Both the position numbers and the translations under genes were made by a program. From an uncultured Acetatifactor sp. (GTDB lineage Bacteria > Bacillota > Clostridia > Lachnospirales > Lachnospiraceae), in assembly GCA_947624245.1 (NCBI GenBank), contig CANQJL010000005.1:41084-105083 (forward strand): a stretch of DNA of 64,000 bases, given 5' to 3'. The notes beneath the pieces are model-generated. The model saw only the letters and a program-made list of their open reading frames with translations, was not told where the DNA came from and ran no database searches. This document shows positions 9,248 through 18,160 of this stretch, one piece after another (the stretch's first letter is position 1; every line of letters begins with the position of its first letter).

Positions 9248-9451
9248 TTACGCTCTGGCCTTCTCTGTGATAACTGTCTGAATACGCGCAATGTTCTTTC
9301 TCACGTCTTTGATCCTTGCAGTATTATCCAGCTGATTGGTTGCGTTCTGGAATCTCAAATTGAAAAGTTCTTTTTTCGCAGCAACAAGTTCCTGATTCAG
9401 TTCTTCCACGGACTTGCCCTTTAATTCTTCTACAAACTTACTAGATTTCAT
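9248..9451 (-). CDS. rpmC: 50S ribosomal protein L29
   Basis: 67 residues forming the usual antiparallel helical hairpin ([23 protein letters not shown]). L29 lies at the polypeptide exit and with L23 forms the docking site for trigger factor and SRP. Its start overlaps the rplP stop as ATGA, so translation of the two is coupled. Confidence 0.99.
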   Translation of the reverse strand: MKSSKFVEELKGKSVEELNQELVAAKKELFNLRFQNATNQLDNTARIKDVRKNIARIQTVITEKARA

Positions 9452-9879
9452 TCTTTTACACCGCCTTCCAAATCTGCCTTAGAAACGACCTTGCACTTGC
9501 AGGGAAGCTTATGCATTGCAAGACGCAGTGCCTCTTTTGCCTGATCCTCGGGAACACCGGCAATCTCAAACATAACACGTCCGGGCTTTACGACCGCTAC
9601 CCAGTACTCCAGAGTACCTTTACCGGAACCCATACGAGTCTCCGCAGGCTTAGCGGTAACAGGCTTGTCGGGGAATATCTTGATCCACACCTTACCGGTA
9701 CGCTTTGTATAACGGGTGAGGGCAATACGTGCCGCCTCAATCTGCTTTGACTTTATCCAACAGGGTTCCAGAGCCACCAGACCATATTCACCGTAAGCGA
9801 GGGTAGTGCCTCTCATTGCCTTACCGGTCATACTGCCGCGGAACTGTTTACGATGCTTCACTCTTTTCGGCATTAACAT
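9448..9879 (-). CDS. rplP: 50S ribosomal protein L16
   Basis: 143 residues from the ATG at 9879 ([15 protein letters not shown]), two bases after the rpsC stop; the longer open frame overlaps rpsC and lacks homology to the family. The conserved [17 protein letters not shown] and [18 protein letters not shown] are intact. L16 positions the tRNA acceptor arm at the A site. Confidence 0.98.
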   Translation of the reverse strand: MLMPKRVKHRKQFRGSMTGKAMRGTTLAYGEYGLVALEPCWIKSKQIEAARIALTRYTKRTGKVWIKIFPDKPVTAKPAETRMGSGKGTLEYWVAVVKPGRVMFEIAGVPEDQAKEALRLAMHKLPCKCKVVSKADLEGGVKE

Positions 9880-9881
9880 AA

Positions 9882-10541
9882 TTATTTCTCGCTCCCTTCC
9901 GTCTGATTTTTCTTGGCAGGAAGGACCTCGCCTTTGTAGATCCAAACCTTGACTCCGATCTTGCCGTAGGTGGTATCTGCCTCTGCAAAACCGTAATCGA
10001 TATCCGCTCTCAGAGTCTGAAGAGGGATCGTTCCCTCACTGTAGAACTCGGTACGCGCGATATCCGCTCCGCCAAGACGGCCTGCACATGCAGCCTTGAT
10101 TCCCAGTGCGCCTGCCTTCATGGTCCTTCCCATGCAGGACTTCATGGCACGTCTGAAGGAAACACGATTCTCCAACTGCTGTGCGATATTCTCTGCAACC
10201 AACTGTGCATCTCTGTCAGGTCTCTTGATCTCCTTGATGTCGATGGAGACCTTCTTATCGGTCAGCTTTGCCAGTTCGTTCTTGGTAACTTCAATCTCAG
10301 CGCCGCCCTTACCGATGATGACACCGGGCTTCGCGGTGTGAATGATCACTCTCACTCTGTCAGAGGCTCTCTCGATCTCGATCTTGGAGATGCCTGCGTT
10401 GAACAGCTTCTTCTTAAGGTATTTTCTGATCTCGTAGTCTTCTACGAGATAATCGGCGAATTCGCCCTCAGCATACCATTTGGAATCCCAATCTTTGATA
10501 ATTCCGACTCTTAAGCCATGAGGATTAACTTTCTGTCCCAT
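9882..10541 (-). CDS. rpsC: 30S ribosomal protein S3
   Basis: 219 residues: an N-terminal KH domain with the GKGGAEI loop ([15 protein letters not shown]) and the C-terminal S3 domain ([12 protein letters not shown]). S3 forms part of the mRNA entry channel with helicase activity. It begins [14 protein letters not shown] as in other Firmicutes. Confidence 0.99.
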   Translation of the reverse strand: MGQKVNPHGLRVGIIKDWDSKWYAEGEFADYLVEDYEIRKYLKKKLFNAGISKIEIERASDRVRVIIHTAKPGVIIGKGGAEIEVTKNELAKLTDKKVSIDIKEIKRPDRDAQLVAENIAQQLENRVSFRRAMKSCMGRTMKAGALGIKAACAGRLGGADIARTEFYSEGTIPLQTLRADIDYGFAEADTTYGKIGVKVWIYKGEVLPAKKNQTEGSEK

Positions 10542-10561
10542 TGAATTGTCTGCTCCTTTCC

Positions 10562-10972
10562 TTACTTCTTCTCGTCAAGAATCACGGTAATGTGGCTCAT
10601 TCTCTTTTCGATCCTGTAAGCTCTGCCCTGTGCTCTGGGCTGAATGCGCTTCATGGTAGGACCCTTATTTGCGTAGCACTCCGCCACATAAAGATTCTCC
10701 GGATTCGGATACTTTGAAGGATCCTGCGCGTACAAATACTCAGCGTTTGCACGGGCGGATTCAAGCAGCTTCTTGATAAGACGGGAAGCGTATCTGGGAT
10801 TGTACTCCAGGATACCCAGTGCAGTCTGCACATCTTTGCCCCTGATGGCATCCAGAACGAAACATGCTTTCTGTACGGACACTCTAGCATAAGATAACTT
10901 TGCTGAAGGTCTGGTCTCTCTCTGGAGTTTGTTTCTCTCTCTCTTAATTTTAGATCTATGTCCCTTAGCCAT
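10562..10972 (-). CDS. rplV: 50S ribosomal protein L22
   Basis: 136 residues from the ATG at 10972 ([14 protein letters not shown]), behind AAAGGAGG at 10-nt spacing. The frame is open to 10993, but that start is not supported. The usual L22 core begins around residue 20 ([18 protein letters not shown]), so this protein has a basic N-terminal extension of about 20 residues compared with the classic 110-residue form. The exit-tunnel beta-hairpin with [13 protein letters not shown] is present. Confidence 0.97.
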   Translation of the reverse strand: MAKGHRSKIKRERNKLQRETRPSAKLSYARVSVQKACFVLDAIRGKDVQTALGILEYNPRYASRLIKKLLESARANAEYLYAQDPSKYPNPENLYVAECYANKGPTMKRIQPRAQGRAYRIEKRMSHITVILDEKK

Positions 10973-11008
10973 AGAAAAATATCCTCCTTTCAAAACACCG
11001 GAAGGCCG

Positions 11009-11290
11009 TTACCTTACCTTGGACTTTTTCTCGTCCTTACCGTGTCCTCTATAAGTTCTGGTGGCAACGAACTCGCCGAGTTTGTGACCGACCATGTCCT
11101 CAGTTACATATACAGGAACATGCTTCCTGCCGTCGTGAACCGCAATCGTATGTCCCACGAAAGAAGGGAAAATTGTAGAACGGCGGGACCAGGTCTTGAT
11201 GACCTGTTTCTGTCCTGATGCATTTAAAGCGTCAACTTTCTTTAACAGGCTTTCGTCTGCGAAAGGTCCTTTTTTCAGTGATCTAGCCAT
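11009..11290 (-). CDS. rpsS: 30S ribosomal protein S19
   Basis: 93 residues; [19 protein letters not shown] start, family signature [16 protein letters not shown], and the loop that contacts A-site tRNA and helix 42. Placement between rplB and rplV is canonical. Confidence 0.99.
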   Translation of the reverse strand: MARSLKKGPFADESLLKKVDALNASGQKQVIKTWSRRSTIFPSFVGHTIAVHDGRKHVPVYVTEDMVGHKLGEFVATRTYRGHGKDEKKSKVR

Positions 11291-11306
11291 TTTGATTCCT
11301 CCTCAA

Positions 11307-12149
11307 TTATTTGATTGCTCTGCCGTCGCGTCTTCTTACGATCAGCTTGTCGGAAGCCTTCTTCGCCTTACGGGTCTTCAGTCCCAGTGCAGGCTTGCCC
11401 CAAGGAGTGCTGGGACCGGGTCTGCCGATACCGGTCTTGCCTTCACCACCGCCATGAGGGTGATCGTTGGGGTTCATAACGGAACCGCGCACGGTGGGAC
11501 GGATTCCCATGTGGCGCTTACGGCCCGCCTTACCGATCTTTACAAGGTTGTGGTCAACGTTGCCGACAACACCGACTGTCGCGCGGCATACGAGAGGAAC
11601 CATTCTCATCTCGCCGGAAGGGAGACGCAGGGTAGCGTACTTGCCTTCCTTTGCCATCAGCTGTGCACTGTTTCCGGCGGAACGAACCATCTGGCCGCCC
11701 TTGCCGGGATACAGCTCAATATTGTGTACCTGCGTACCTACAGGAATCTCAGATAAGGGCAGGCAGTTTCCCACTCTCACCTCTGCGGCGGGACCGTTCA
11801 TGACCTTCATGCCGTCAGTCAGCCCTTCCGGAGCAATGATGTAGGCTTTCTCGCCGTCCTCATAGCAGATCAGCGCAATGTTCGCCGTTCTGTTCGGATC
11901 GTACTCGATTCCGATAACGGTTGCGGGAATACCGTCCTTGCGTCTCTTGAAATCGACGTTCCTGTATTTTCTTCTGTTGCCGCCGCCGTGATGTCTCACG
12001 GTAATCTTACCCTGATTGTTGCGGCCTGCATTCTTCTTCAGAGAAGTGCAGAGACTCTTCTCCGGAGTCGTCTTGGTGATCTCGGAGAAATCTGAGCCTG
12101 TCATATTTCTTCTGGAAGGTGTATAGGGATTATATGTCTTGATTCCCAT
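11307..12149 (-). CDS. rplB: 50S ribosomal protein L2
   Basis: 280 residues. L2 binds 23S domain IV and supports peptidyl transfer and subunit association. The C-terminal signature [14 protein letters not shown], with the functionally critical His, is intact. The N-terminus [20 protein letters not shown] is the Firmicutes form. Confidence 0.99.
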   Translation of the reverse strand: MGIKTYNPYTPSRRNMTGSDFSEITKTTPEKSLCTSLKKNAGRNNQGKITVRHHGGGNRRKYRNVDFKRRKDGIPATVIGIEYDPNRTANIALICYEDGEKAYIIAPEGLTDGMKVMNGPAAEVRVGNCLPLSEIPVGTQVHNIELYPGKGGQMVRSAGNSAQLMAKEGKYATLRLPSGEMRMVPLVCRATVGVVGNVDHNLVKIGKAGRKRHMGIRPTVRGSVMNPNDHPHGGGEGKTGIGRPGPSTPWGKPALGLKTRKAKKASDKLIVRRRDGRAIK

Positions 12150-12217
12150 TGTCTTATCTCCTTTTCTTTGATTCTTTGCGCAGCGCCCCCGCGCCGCATA
12201 CTTAAATCCATGCCGGA

Positions 12218-12517
12218 TTATAAGCCGGCGAAGATCTCAATATCCTTGCTGTCCTCAGTGAGCTGTACGATCGCTTTCTTGGTCTTTGCGGTCTTTCCCG
12301 TCACCACACCGCGTCTCTTGTTCTTGCCCTCGCAGTTCATGGTGTTCACCTTCTTGACCTTGGTGCCCTCGAACATTTTCTCCACAGCTTCCTTGATCTG
12401 GGACTTGTTCGCGTCTGTGTGAACCAGAAAAGTATATTTCTTTTCACTCATACCGGACATGCTCTTCTCCGTGATGACCGGTTTCAGGATCACGTCGTAA
12501 TATTTGATGTCTGCCAT
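12218..12517 (-). CDS. rplW: 50S ribosomal protein L23
   Basis: 99 residues; [16 protein letters not shown] start and the conserved loop region [12 protein letters not shown] that reaches into the tunnel exit. Its start codon shares one base with the rplD stop (TAATG). Confidence 0.99.
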   Translation of the reverse strand: MADIKYYDVILKPVITEKSMSGMSEKKYTFLVHTDANKSQIKEAVEKMFEGTKVKKVNTMNCEGKNKRRGVVTGKTAKTKKAIVQLTEDSKDIEIFAGL

Positions 12518-13137
12518 TATGCGTACACCTCCTCGATCTTTGCCACAGCGGCCTTGGTCAGCACCAGCTTCTTGGCTTTCATGATATCATACACATTGAT
12601 CGCGTTCACCAGAGTGGTCTCCACGCCTTCAACGTTCCTTGCGGACATTACCACATTTTCGTCGTTGTCGTCGATCACTACCAGACCCTTCTGAACCTTC
12701 AGGTTATCCATCACCTTCACAAAGTTCTTGGTCTTGATCTCGTCAAACTTGAGTTCGTCGACAACGATCAGGTTGCTGCTCAGAACCTTGTCCGTGAGAG
12801 CGGACTTAAGAGCTGCTCTCTTCTCTTTCTTATTCATCTTGAAAGAATAATCTCTGGGAACGGGAGCGAATACCATTCCGCCGCCGGTCCACTGAGGAGA
12901 TCTGGTAGAACCCTGTCTCGCATGGCCGGTTCCCTTCTGTCTCCAGGGCTTTCTTCCGCCGCCGGACACCTCGGAACGTGTCTTTGCCTTCTGTGTTCCC
13001 TGACGATTATTTGCAAGCTGCTGTACGACTGCCATATGCACAAGATGCTCGTTCACTTTTACGCCGAACACCGCGTCACTGAGCTCAATCGTACCGACTT
13101 CTTTGCCTTCCATATTAAAAACAGATACTTTTGCCAT
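12517..13137 (-). CDS. rplD: 50S ribosomal protein L4
   Basis: 206 residues from the ATG at 13137 ([15 protein letters not shown]); the longer frame to 13173 is not family-like. The tunnel-constriction loop [19 protein letters not shown] is intact and shows no macrolide-type change in KPWRQKGTG. In E. coli L4 is the repressor of the S10 operon through the mRNA leader, which is relevant to the long rpsJ leader seen here. Confidence 0.98.
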   Translation of the reverse strand: MAKVSVFNMEGKEVGTIELSDAVFGVKVNEHLVHMAVVQQLANNRQGTQKAKTRSEVSGGGRKPWRQKGTGHARQGSTRSPQWTGGGMVFAPVPRDYSFKMNKKEKRAALKSALTDKVLSSNLIVVDELKFDEIKTKNFVKVMDNLKVQKGLVVIDDNDENVVMSARNVEGVETTLVNAINVYDIMKAKKLVLTKAAVAKIEEVYA

Positions 13138-13175
13138 CTGGTTGGCCCTCCTTTCACGTGCGCTGCGGCGCACTG

Positions 13176-13859
13176 TTATGCTTCAACCTTAACGGTTTCT
13201 TTGATGGTCACTAATGCTTGCTTGGGGCCGGGTACCGCGCCCTTTACCAGAAGCAGGTTCTTGTCGGCATCTACTCTTACGACCTGCAGATTCTGAACAG
13301 TCACCTTTACGCAGCCCATGTGACCGGGCATTCCCTTGCCCTTGAACACGCGGCTGGGCGAGGAACATGCACCGTTGGAACCCTGATGGCGGTGGAACTT
13401 GGAACCGTGCTTCATGGGTCCTCTGTGCTGGCCGAATCTCTTAATCGCACCCTGGAATCCCTTACCTTTGGAGATAGCGGAAACGTCCACCTTGTCTCCC
13501 TCCGCAAAGATGTCTGCCTTGATCTCTGCGCCCAGACTGTACTCGTCTGCATTTTCCAGCTTCAACTCTCTGATATATTTCTTGGTGCTCGTGCCGGCTT
13601 TCTTGAAATGACCCTGCGCCGCCTTGCCTGCGCCGTGTCTGTGGATCACTTCCTTCTTATTGCTCGCGTCTCTGTTGACGATCCTGTCCTTCTTCTCGAC
13701 AAAGCCGACCTGTACGGCACTGTAGCCGTCATTCTCAGGCGTCTTGACCTGCGTTACCACACAGGGACCTGCCTGAAGGACCGTCACGGGGATCAGCGTG
13801 CCGTCCTCATTGAATATCTGGGTCATTCCGACCTTCGTTGCCAAAATTGCTTTCTTCAT
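13176..13859 (-). CDS. rplC: 50S ribosomal protein L3
   Basis: 227 residues, longer than the roughly 209 of Bacillus L3; the additional length is mainly in the middle (a Lys-rich [21 protein letters not shown] region). The signature [11 protein letters not shown] and the peptidyl-transferase loop [20 protein letters not shown] are present. It is separated from rpsJ by 171 nt with strong predicted RNA structure. Confidence 0.98.
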   Translation of the reverse strand: MKKAILATKVGMTQIFNEDGTLIPVTVLQAGPCVVTQVKTPENDGYSAVQVGFVEKKDRIVNRDASNKKEVIHRHGAGKAAQGHFKKAGTSTKKYIRELKLENADEYSLGAEIKADIFAEGDKVDVSAISKGKGFQGAIKRFGQHRGPMKHGSKFHRHQGSNGACSSPSRVFKGKGMPGHMGCVKVTVQNLQVVRVDADKNLLLVKGAVPGPKQALVTIKETVKVEA

Positions 13860-13905
13860 TTTTCCTCTCTTTCTGCCTTGCGGCTGTCTACATAGCGGAC
13901 CACCC

Positions 13906-13984
13906 GGTCATCGTTGCGTCTATGACCGCGGGAGCAGGCCCCCGGGAAGCGTCGTTTCGCTTCCGTTTCCCGCAGACGCGGGAA
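13906..13984 (-). promoter_or_regulatory. Four-hairpin RNA element between rpsJ and rplC
   Basis: In a 171-nt gap that is normally short, the transcript strand holds four consecutive inverted repeats: TTCCCGC/GCGGGAA (loop 4), GGAAGCG/CGCTTCC (loop 6), CGGG/CCCG (loop 8) and GGTCAT/ATGACC (loop 10). The segment is G/C-rich compared with its flanks. There is no U tract, so it is not a terminator. It may be a processing, stability or r-protein-binding site; which is not known. Confidence 0.55.
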
Positions 13985-14030
13985 GGTGTTCTTACGTCTA
14001 AGTAGAGGTTCTTGCTTTCTTATGATTCAA

Positions 14031-14351
14031 TCACTTGGTCTTCATCTTAATATCGATGTAAACACCTGCAGGCATCTCCAACCTCTGAAGCGCGTCTACC
14101 GTCTTCTGTGTAGGTGTGATGATGTCGATCAGTCTCTTGTGGGTCCTCTGCTCGAACTGTTCTCTGGAGTCCTTGTACTTGTGTACCGCTCTCAGAATGG
14201 TAACCACTTCTTTCTTGGTGGGAAGAGGCACGGGGCCGCTCACCTCAGAACCGGTCTTCTTCACAGTTTCGATGATCTTCTTGGCAGATGCATCCACAAG
14301 CTGATGCTCGTATGCCTTCAGTGTGATTCTCATTACTTGCTGATTTGCCAT
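14031..14351 (-). CDS. rpsJ: 30S ribosomal protein S10
   Basis: 106 residues, complete; conserved [23 protein letters not shown] start and [21 protein letters not shown]10 is also NusE, a partner of NusB in antitermination. It is the first gene of the S10 operon, about 260 nt from a strong promoter, behind AAAAGGAGG. In many Firmicutes it directly follows tuf; here it does not. Confidence 0.99.
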   Translation of the reverse strand: MANQQVMRITLKAYEHQLVDASAKKIIETVKKTGSEVSGPVPLPTKKEVVTILRAVHKYKDSREQFEQRTHKRLIDIITPTQKTVDALQRLEMPAGVYIDIKMKTK

Positions 14352-14609
14352 AAAAAAAGTCGCCTCCTTTTCGCACTTTAAATACTAAGTACGACAAGCG
14401 GTGACTGTACACTCTCCCGTGTGTGTCCTAAATCCTTACGCAACATTTTCGGAACAGGTCATTTACACGTCGTTTCTGCTCTCGGCAGACTCCATAATGG
14501 TACAGTGACTTGTCGTCAGTTTTCTAACTTGACATTCGCTCCACGGAAAACCTGACTGCCATTGCTGGCACCCAGCAACCTCACGCTTCACAGCTATCAT
14601 GCCACAGCA
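14352..14609 (-). promoter_or_regulatory. Long structured leader of the S10 operon
   Basis: About 258 nt of untranslated RNA are expected between the promoter and rpsJ. It contains a 7-bp hairpin with a 3-nt loop (TTGCTGG/CCAGCAA, near 14560-14580) and a long-range stem GTCAG-TTTTC / GAAAA-CTGAC (one bulge) enclosing the middle of the leader, plus a short ACAC/GTGT hairpin nearer to the gene. Long S10 leaders are regulated by L4 in other bacteria, and this one is a candidate for the same; no covariance check was possible. Confidence 0.5.
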
Positions 14610-14615
14610 TTGATT

Positions 14616-14644
14616 AGTATACATGGAAAAAACTCTTTTGGCAA
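14616..14644 (-). promoter_or_regulatory. Promoter of the S10-spc operon
   Basis: On the minus strand: -35 TTGCCA at 14639-14644, a 17-bp spacer and -10 TATACT at 14616-14621. An A/T-rich tract immediately upstream (14645-14680) resembles an UP element, as is common for ribosomal promoters. Transcription would begin near 14609. Confidence 0.75.
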
Positions 14645-14697
14645 GAACTTTTTTTAAAAAATTGTATTTTTTTATTATTTGATTGAAAGATTTTTTA

Positions 14698-14711
14698 CCG
14701 CACCGGTGCGG
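14698..14711. promoter_or_regulatory. 14-bp perfect palindrome upstream of the methyltransferase gene
   Basis: CCGCACCGGTGCGG is a perfect inverted repeat in an otherwise A/T-rich region between the divergent rpsJ and methyltransferase promoters. It is followed by GGTAAAAT, a possible -10 region for the plus-strand gene. It could be an operator; the binding protein is unknown. Confidence 0.4.
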
Positions 14712-14755
14712 AATGTGGTAAAATATTTTCATACCGATGAAAGGAACCGATTCCC

Positions 14756-15661
14756 ATGTGGATTGCCGACAATTGGAAAGACTATGAGGTGTTGGACACC
14801 TCCGCCGGAGAAAAGCTGGAGCGATGGGGCGATTATATTCTGGTGCGACCCGATCCTCAGGTGATCTGGAACACTCCTCACGCGCACACAGGCTGGAAAC
14901 ACAAGAACGGACATTATCACCGCAGTTCCAAGGGCGGCGGAGAATGGGAGTTCTTTGACCTGCCGGACGAGTGGACGATTTCCTATGAGACGGGCGGCCG
15001 AAACAGCGCTCCTTGGCACAGCCGGCTTACCTTTCGCTTAAAGCCCTTCAGCTTTAAGCACACCGGCCTGTTCCCCGAACAGGCGGTAAATTGGGACTGG
15101 TTTTCGGATCTCATAAGAAGCGCCGCTCCCGCCGCCGACAGGCCCGTAAAGGTGCTCAATCTGTTCGCCTACACAGGCGGTGCAACGCTGGCCGCGGCAG
15201 CCGCAGGCGCCCATGTCACCCATGTGGACGCCTCAAAGGGCATGGTGAGCTGGGCGAAGGAGAACGCACAGGCCTCCGGCCTGGGAGATGCGCCCATTCG
15301 CTGGCTGGTGGACGACTGTGTGAAATTCGTGGAGCGGGAGATCCGACGGGGAAACAAATATGACGGAATCATTATGGATCCGCCCTCCTACGGCAGAGGT
15401 CCCAAGGGAGAGATCTGGAAGATCGAAGAGGGCATCTGGCCCTTTATGGAGCTGACCGCACAGCTTCTCTCCAAAGATGCGCTGTTCTTCCTGATCAATT
15501 CTTACACCACGGGCCTGCAGCCCGCGGTCCTCTCCTATATGGTGAACCTTGCCGTCACGAAGCGCTTCGGCGGAAGCGCGGAGGCGGACGAGATCGGACT
15601 GCCCGTAAGCGAAAGCGGGCTCATACTGCCCTGCGGCGCCTCGGGACGCTGGCACAGATAG
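14756..15661 (+). CDS. Class I SAM-dependent methyltransferase, RlmK/RlmI-like
   Basis: 301 residues. A Rossmann-type methyltransferase domain occupies about residues 115-295: motif I VLNLFAYTGGATLAAAAAGA, motif II VTHVDASKGMV, and the catalytic motif IV IIMDPPSYGRG. This combination is characteristic of the bacterial 23S rRNA cytosine/guanine methyltransferase group (RlmI/RlmK, YccW-like). The N-terminal third (WNTPHAHTGWKHKNGHYH) lacks a recognisable PUA domain. A guanine or cytosine of rRNA is the likely target, but the position cannot be told from sequence. Single gene, divergent from rpsJ. Confidence 0.8.
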   Translation: MWIADNWKDYEVLDTSAGEKLERWGDYILVRPDPQVIWNTPHAHTGWKHKNGHYHRSSKGGGEWEFFDLPDEWTISYETGGRNSAPWHSRLTFRLKPFSFKHTGLFPEQAVNWDWFSDLIRSAAPAADRPVKVLNLFAYTGGATLAAAAAGAHVTHVDASKGMVSWAKENAQASGLGDAPIRWLVDDCVKFVEREIRRGNKYDGIIMDPPSYGRGPKGEIWKIEEGIWPFMELTAQLLSKDALFFLINSYTTGLQPAVLSYMVNLAVTKRFGGSAEADEIGLPVSESGLILPCGASGRWHR

Positions 15662-15774
15662 GAACCGGCAGCACACATCTACATATAGAGATAAACATAC
15701 ACACAGATATCCATACACTAATACACAGAAATATACTTACTACTTATACTAAAGAAAAAGGAACGTGGCCGCAC

Positions 15775-16473
15775 ATGGACACCGAAAAAGTCAACACTCT
15801 TTTGATTGAAGACGACAGGAATATTGCCGCCTTTATCACGACTTCCCTGAAATCGAACGGCTATCGGGTCTCCGATGCCGCATCCGGCGAGGAGGGACTG
15901 AGCCTTGCCGCCTCTCTCTGCCCCGATATTATCTTATTGGATCTGGATCTTCCCGACGTTGACGGCTTAACGATTCTGCAGAAGCTGCGCGCATGGTACA
16001 GAATGCCTATTATCGTCATATCCGCCCGAACGGAGGAGAATGACAAAGTAACGGCACTGGACATGGGAGCGGACGACTATGTCATCAAGCCCTTTGGCAC
16101 GGCCGAGCTGATGGCGCGTATGCGGACCTCCCTGCGCCACAGCTATACTTCTGTGCCGGACCGGATCTACAGGGCGCTGGATCTGGAGATCAATCTGGAA
16201 AAGCGAATCATTCTGCTGAAGGGCCAAAGAGTCCACCTCACGCAAATCGAATACCAGCTTCTGGCCCTTCTTGCGGAAAATTCCGGCAAGGTCCTCACCT
16301 ATTGCAATATCATGCGCACGATCTGGGGGCCGTACACGGACGACAACAATCAGATCCTGCGCGTGAATATGGCGAATATACGGCGCAAGATCGAGAAAAA
16401 TCCCGCACAGCCCCAATATGTGTTTACCGAGATCGGCGTCGGCTATCGTATGCGTGAAAACGAGAACTGCTGA
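15775..16473 (+). CDS. OmpR/PhoB-family response regulator, KdpE-like
   Basis: 232 residues. The receiver domain (residues 7-120) has the acidic pair EDD at 12-14, phosphoacceptor Asp56 in LLDLDLPD, the Ser/Thr of ISART and the Lys of IKPFG. A winged-helix DNA-binding domain follows (about 135-230; HLTQIEYQLLALLAENSGKVLT and RVNMANIRRKIEKNP). KdpE is the closest match by pattern, but no kdpD or kdpABC and no histidine kinase is in the window, so it is an orphan and the regulated genes are unknown. It converges on the anti-sigma gene with only one base between stops. Confidence 0.85.
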   Translation: MDTEKVNTLLIEDDRNIAAFITTSLKSNGYRVSDAASGEEGLSLAASLCPDIILLDLDLPDVDGLTILQKLRAWYRMPIIVISARTEENDKVTALDMGADDYVIKPFGTAELMARMRTSLRHSYTSVPDRIYRALDLEINLEKRIILLKGQRVHLTQIEYQLLALLAENSGKVLTYCNIMRTIWGPYTDDNNQILRVNMANIRRKIEKNPAQPQYVFTEIGVGYRMRENENC

Positions 16474-16474
16474 G

Positions 16475-17434
16475 CTATCTCACCATAGAATAGATCATGT
16501 TCCAAATCTCCTCAGGCGTGCCGCGCCCGTTGAACCGAAGCAGCACGCTGTCTGAACCGTCCGGATACAGCACGGAAAACATACCTCTGGGAGTGTCCGT
16601 GTCGCCGGCGTCCTCATGCGGAAGGACCCGGCTTTTCACAAGCTCCAATCCCACCGATCCCATGTCGCCCGTCATGTCATTTATATCAAAGACGGGATCC
16701 TGAAAGACCTCAAAATACTCTGCGGGAACCGTTTCCGCAAAAGGGATTTCATACAGTCTCTCATCATAGGTCTCCGGCTTATCGATATCCACCGTATCAA
16801 CGGCAGCTTCCTCCACCTGCGAGACGGTTATCCGAATACTGTCCATGCCCCTGCTCCAGCACACGGTCGCTTGCCGTTCCTGCTCATCGATCCTTGCCGA
16901 TTCAAAGACGTAGCCTGACGGCAGATTTTTCGGAATCCTCGCGCCAAGCGGCATCCAATTTCTGACTTCCTCCTCTGTCACTTCTCTGCCTTGGGCATCG
17001 ATACCGCATCGTTCCTGCTGATCGCTCTGCACGGACAGGTCCTCTTTGCCCTCCGTGACAGCCTCACCTGCTTCCTCAGGCGCGGCATCCTCTGCCTCTC
17101 CCGTATCTGCTCCCGTCTCCTGCGCAGCCCCTGTCAGCCCTGCGCCGTCTGCCCGTTCCGTCGGCGCCGTCTGCAGCGCGATCTGATCTATGGCAGCGTT
17201 TTCGTCCTGCGTCGCCTCATACAGACTATCCTTGGAAACGCCCGCGAACCGCAGCGCATTCCACGACAGCGCTCCCACTGCCAACAGGCCCAGACAGGCC
17301 GCCCATAATCTTCCCCGCTTCCACAGAGGGATTACCTTCTTTTCGGGCTGCTCTTCACAGCGCGCCAGCAATTCCTCATCTACCGCGCTGAGCGCCTCCA
17401 GAATCCGCAGGGCCTCCTCCTTCTCTTTTCTCAT
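16475..17434 (-). CDS. Putative membrane-bound anti-sigma factor
   Basis: 319 residues from the ATG at 17434, which overlaps the sigma-factor stop as ATGA behind GGAGGG; the longer frame is not used. The first ~40 residues are a charged cytoplasmic segment, a single hydrophobic helix spans about 43-62, and the rest is extracytoplasmic: an acidic Ala/Glu/Thr-rich linker (about 75-130) and a globular domain with GARIPKNLPSGYVFESARI. It lacks the zinc-binding HxxxCxxC of ZAS anti-sigmas. Placement directly after an ECF sigma gene is the main evidence for function. Confidence 0.7.
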   Translation of the reverse strand: MRKEKEEALRILEALSAVDEELLARCEEQPEKKVIPLWKRGRLWAACLGLLAVGALSWNALRFAGVSKDSLYEATQDENAAIDQIALQTAPTERADGAGLTGAAQETGADTGEAEDAAPEEAGEAVTEGKEDLSVQSDQQERCGIDAQGREVTEEEVRNWMPLGARIPKNLPSGYVFESARIDEQERQATVCWSRGMDSIRITVSQVEEAAVDTVDIDKPETYDERLYEIPFAETVPAEYFEVFQDPVFDINDMTGDMGSVGLELVKSRVLPHEDAGDTDTPRGMFSVLYPDGSDSVLLRFNGRGTPEEIWNMIYSMVR

Positions 17435-17991
17435 AGCACGATGCCCTCCTTTTCCAGAAAGGTCCTGAGCCGTCCGCGTGTGCGGAACAGCGAAGTCTTC
17501 ACTGTGTTCAGCTTCATTCCGTATCTCTCTGCGATTTCTCCGTACTCCTCCACATACCAATATCTGCGCAGGAACACGTTGCAGTCCCTGGCAGGAAGGG
17601 TGTGGAGGAACTCGTTGAGAAGCCTTTCCAATTCCGCCGCCTCCACCGCATCTTCCGTACTGTTTTTATCCGGCACACATTCCGCCAGCTCATCCAGCGC
17701 AAGCGTCAATTCTCCGCTTCCTCGTTTCATAGCACGTTTTCCTTTCCATCGGTCCAAAGATAAATTGCGGGTGATCGTCCCCAGAAACAGCGCAAGCCGG
17801 TTCGGGCGGCCGGGAGGCATGGCATTCCACGCCCTCAGCCAGGTATCGTTCACGCATTCGTCGGCGTCCTCATGGTCATAAAGAATATGAAAGGCAATGC
17901 TGTGGCAGTAGCCGCCATAGCTTCGCTGCGATTCCGTGATCGCCTGTTCGTCGCGGGCCCAGTATAGGTCTATGATCTGTTTGTCCTGCAT
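17431..17991 (-). CDS. ECF-type RNA polymerase sigma factor
   Basis: 186 residues from ATG 17991 (MQDKQIIDLYWARDEQ). Region 2 (DHEDADECVNDTWLRAWNAMPP with the -10-recognition helix RNLSLDRWKGKRA) and region 4 (YGEIAERYGMKLNTVKTSLFRTRGRLR) are complete, and sigma regions 1 and 3 are absent, which defines an ECF factor. AAAGGAG precedes the start at a rather long 13-nt distance. The open frame extends to 18147, but the extra residues lack sigma homology. It is coupled to the anti-sigma gene and probably responds to an envelope signal. Confidence 0.88.
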   Translation of the reverse strand: MQDKQIIDLYWARDEQAITESQRSYGGYCHSIAFHILYDHEDADECVNDTWLRAWNAMPPGRPNRLALFLGTITRNLSLDRWKGKRAMKRGSGELTLALDELAECVPDKNSTEDAVEAAELERLLNEFLHTLPARDCNVFLRRYWYVEEYGEIAERYGMKLNTVKTSLFRTRGRLRTFLEKEGIVL

Positions 17992-18160
17992 AGGCTTTGT
18001 CGGTCTCCTTTCGGGTGTAATAGGGGCTGCTGTATCAATAGACGAATTTTTCAGGAAAAGGTTCTTTCGGTATTGCATCAAAAAGCCTGTAACCGCATCA
18101 TACACGGAAACAGCTTCCCGCGATCTGCAGCCACAGGCATTTGTCAAAATTTAGAATCCG

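Noticed and set aside
14463..14732. Open frame of 89 codons within the rpsJ leader region
   Set aside because: It spans the promoter, has no ribosome-binding site and no homology pattern; the region is better explained as promoter and structured leader.
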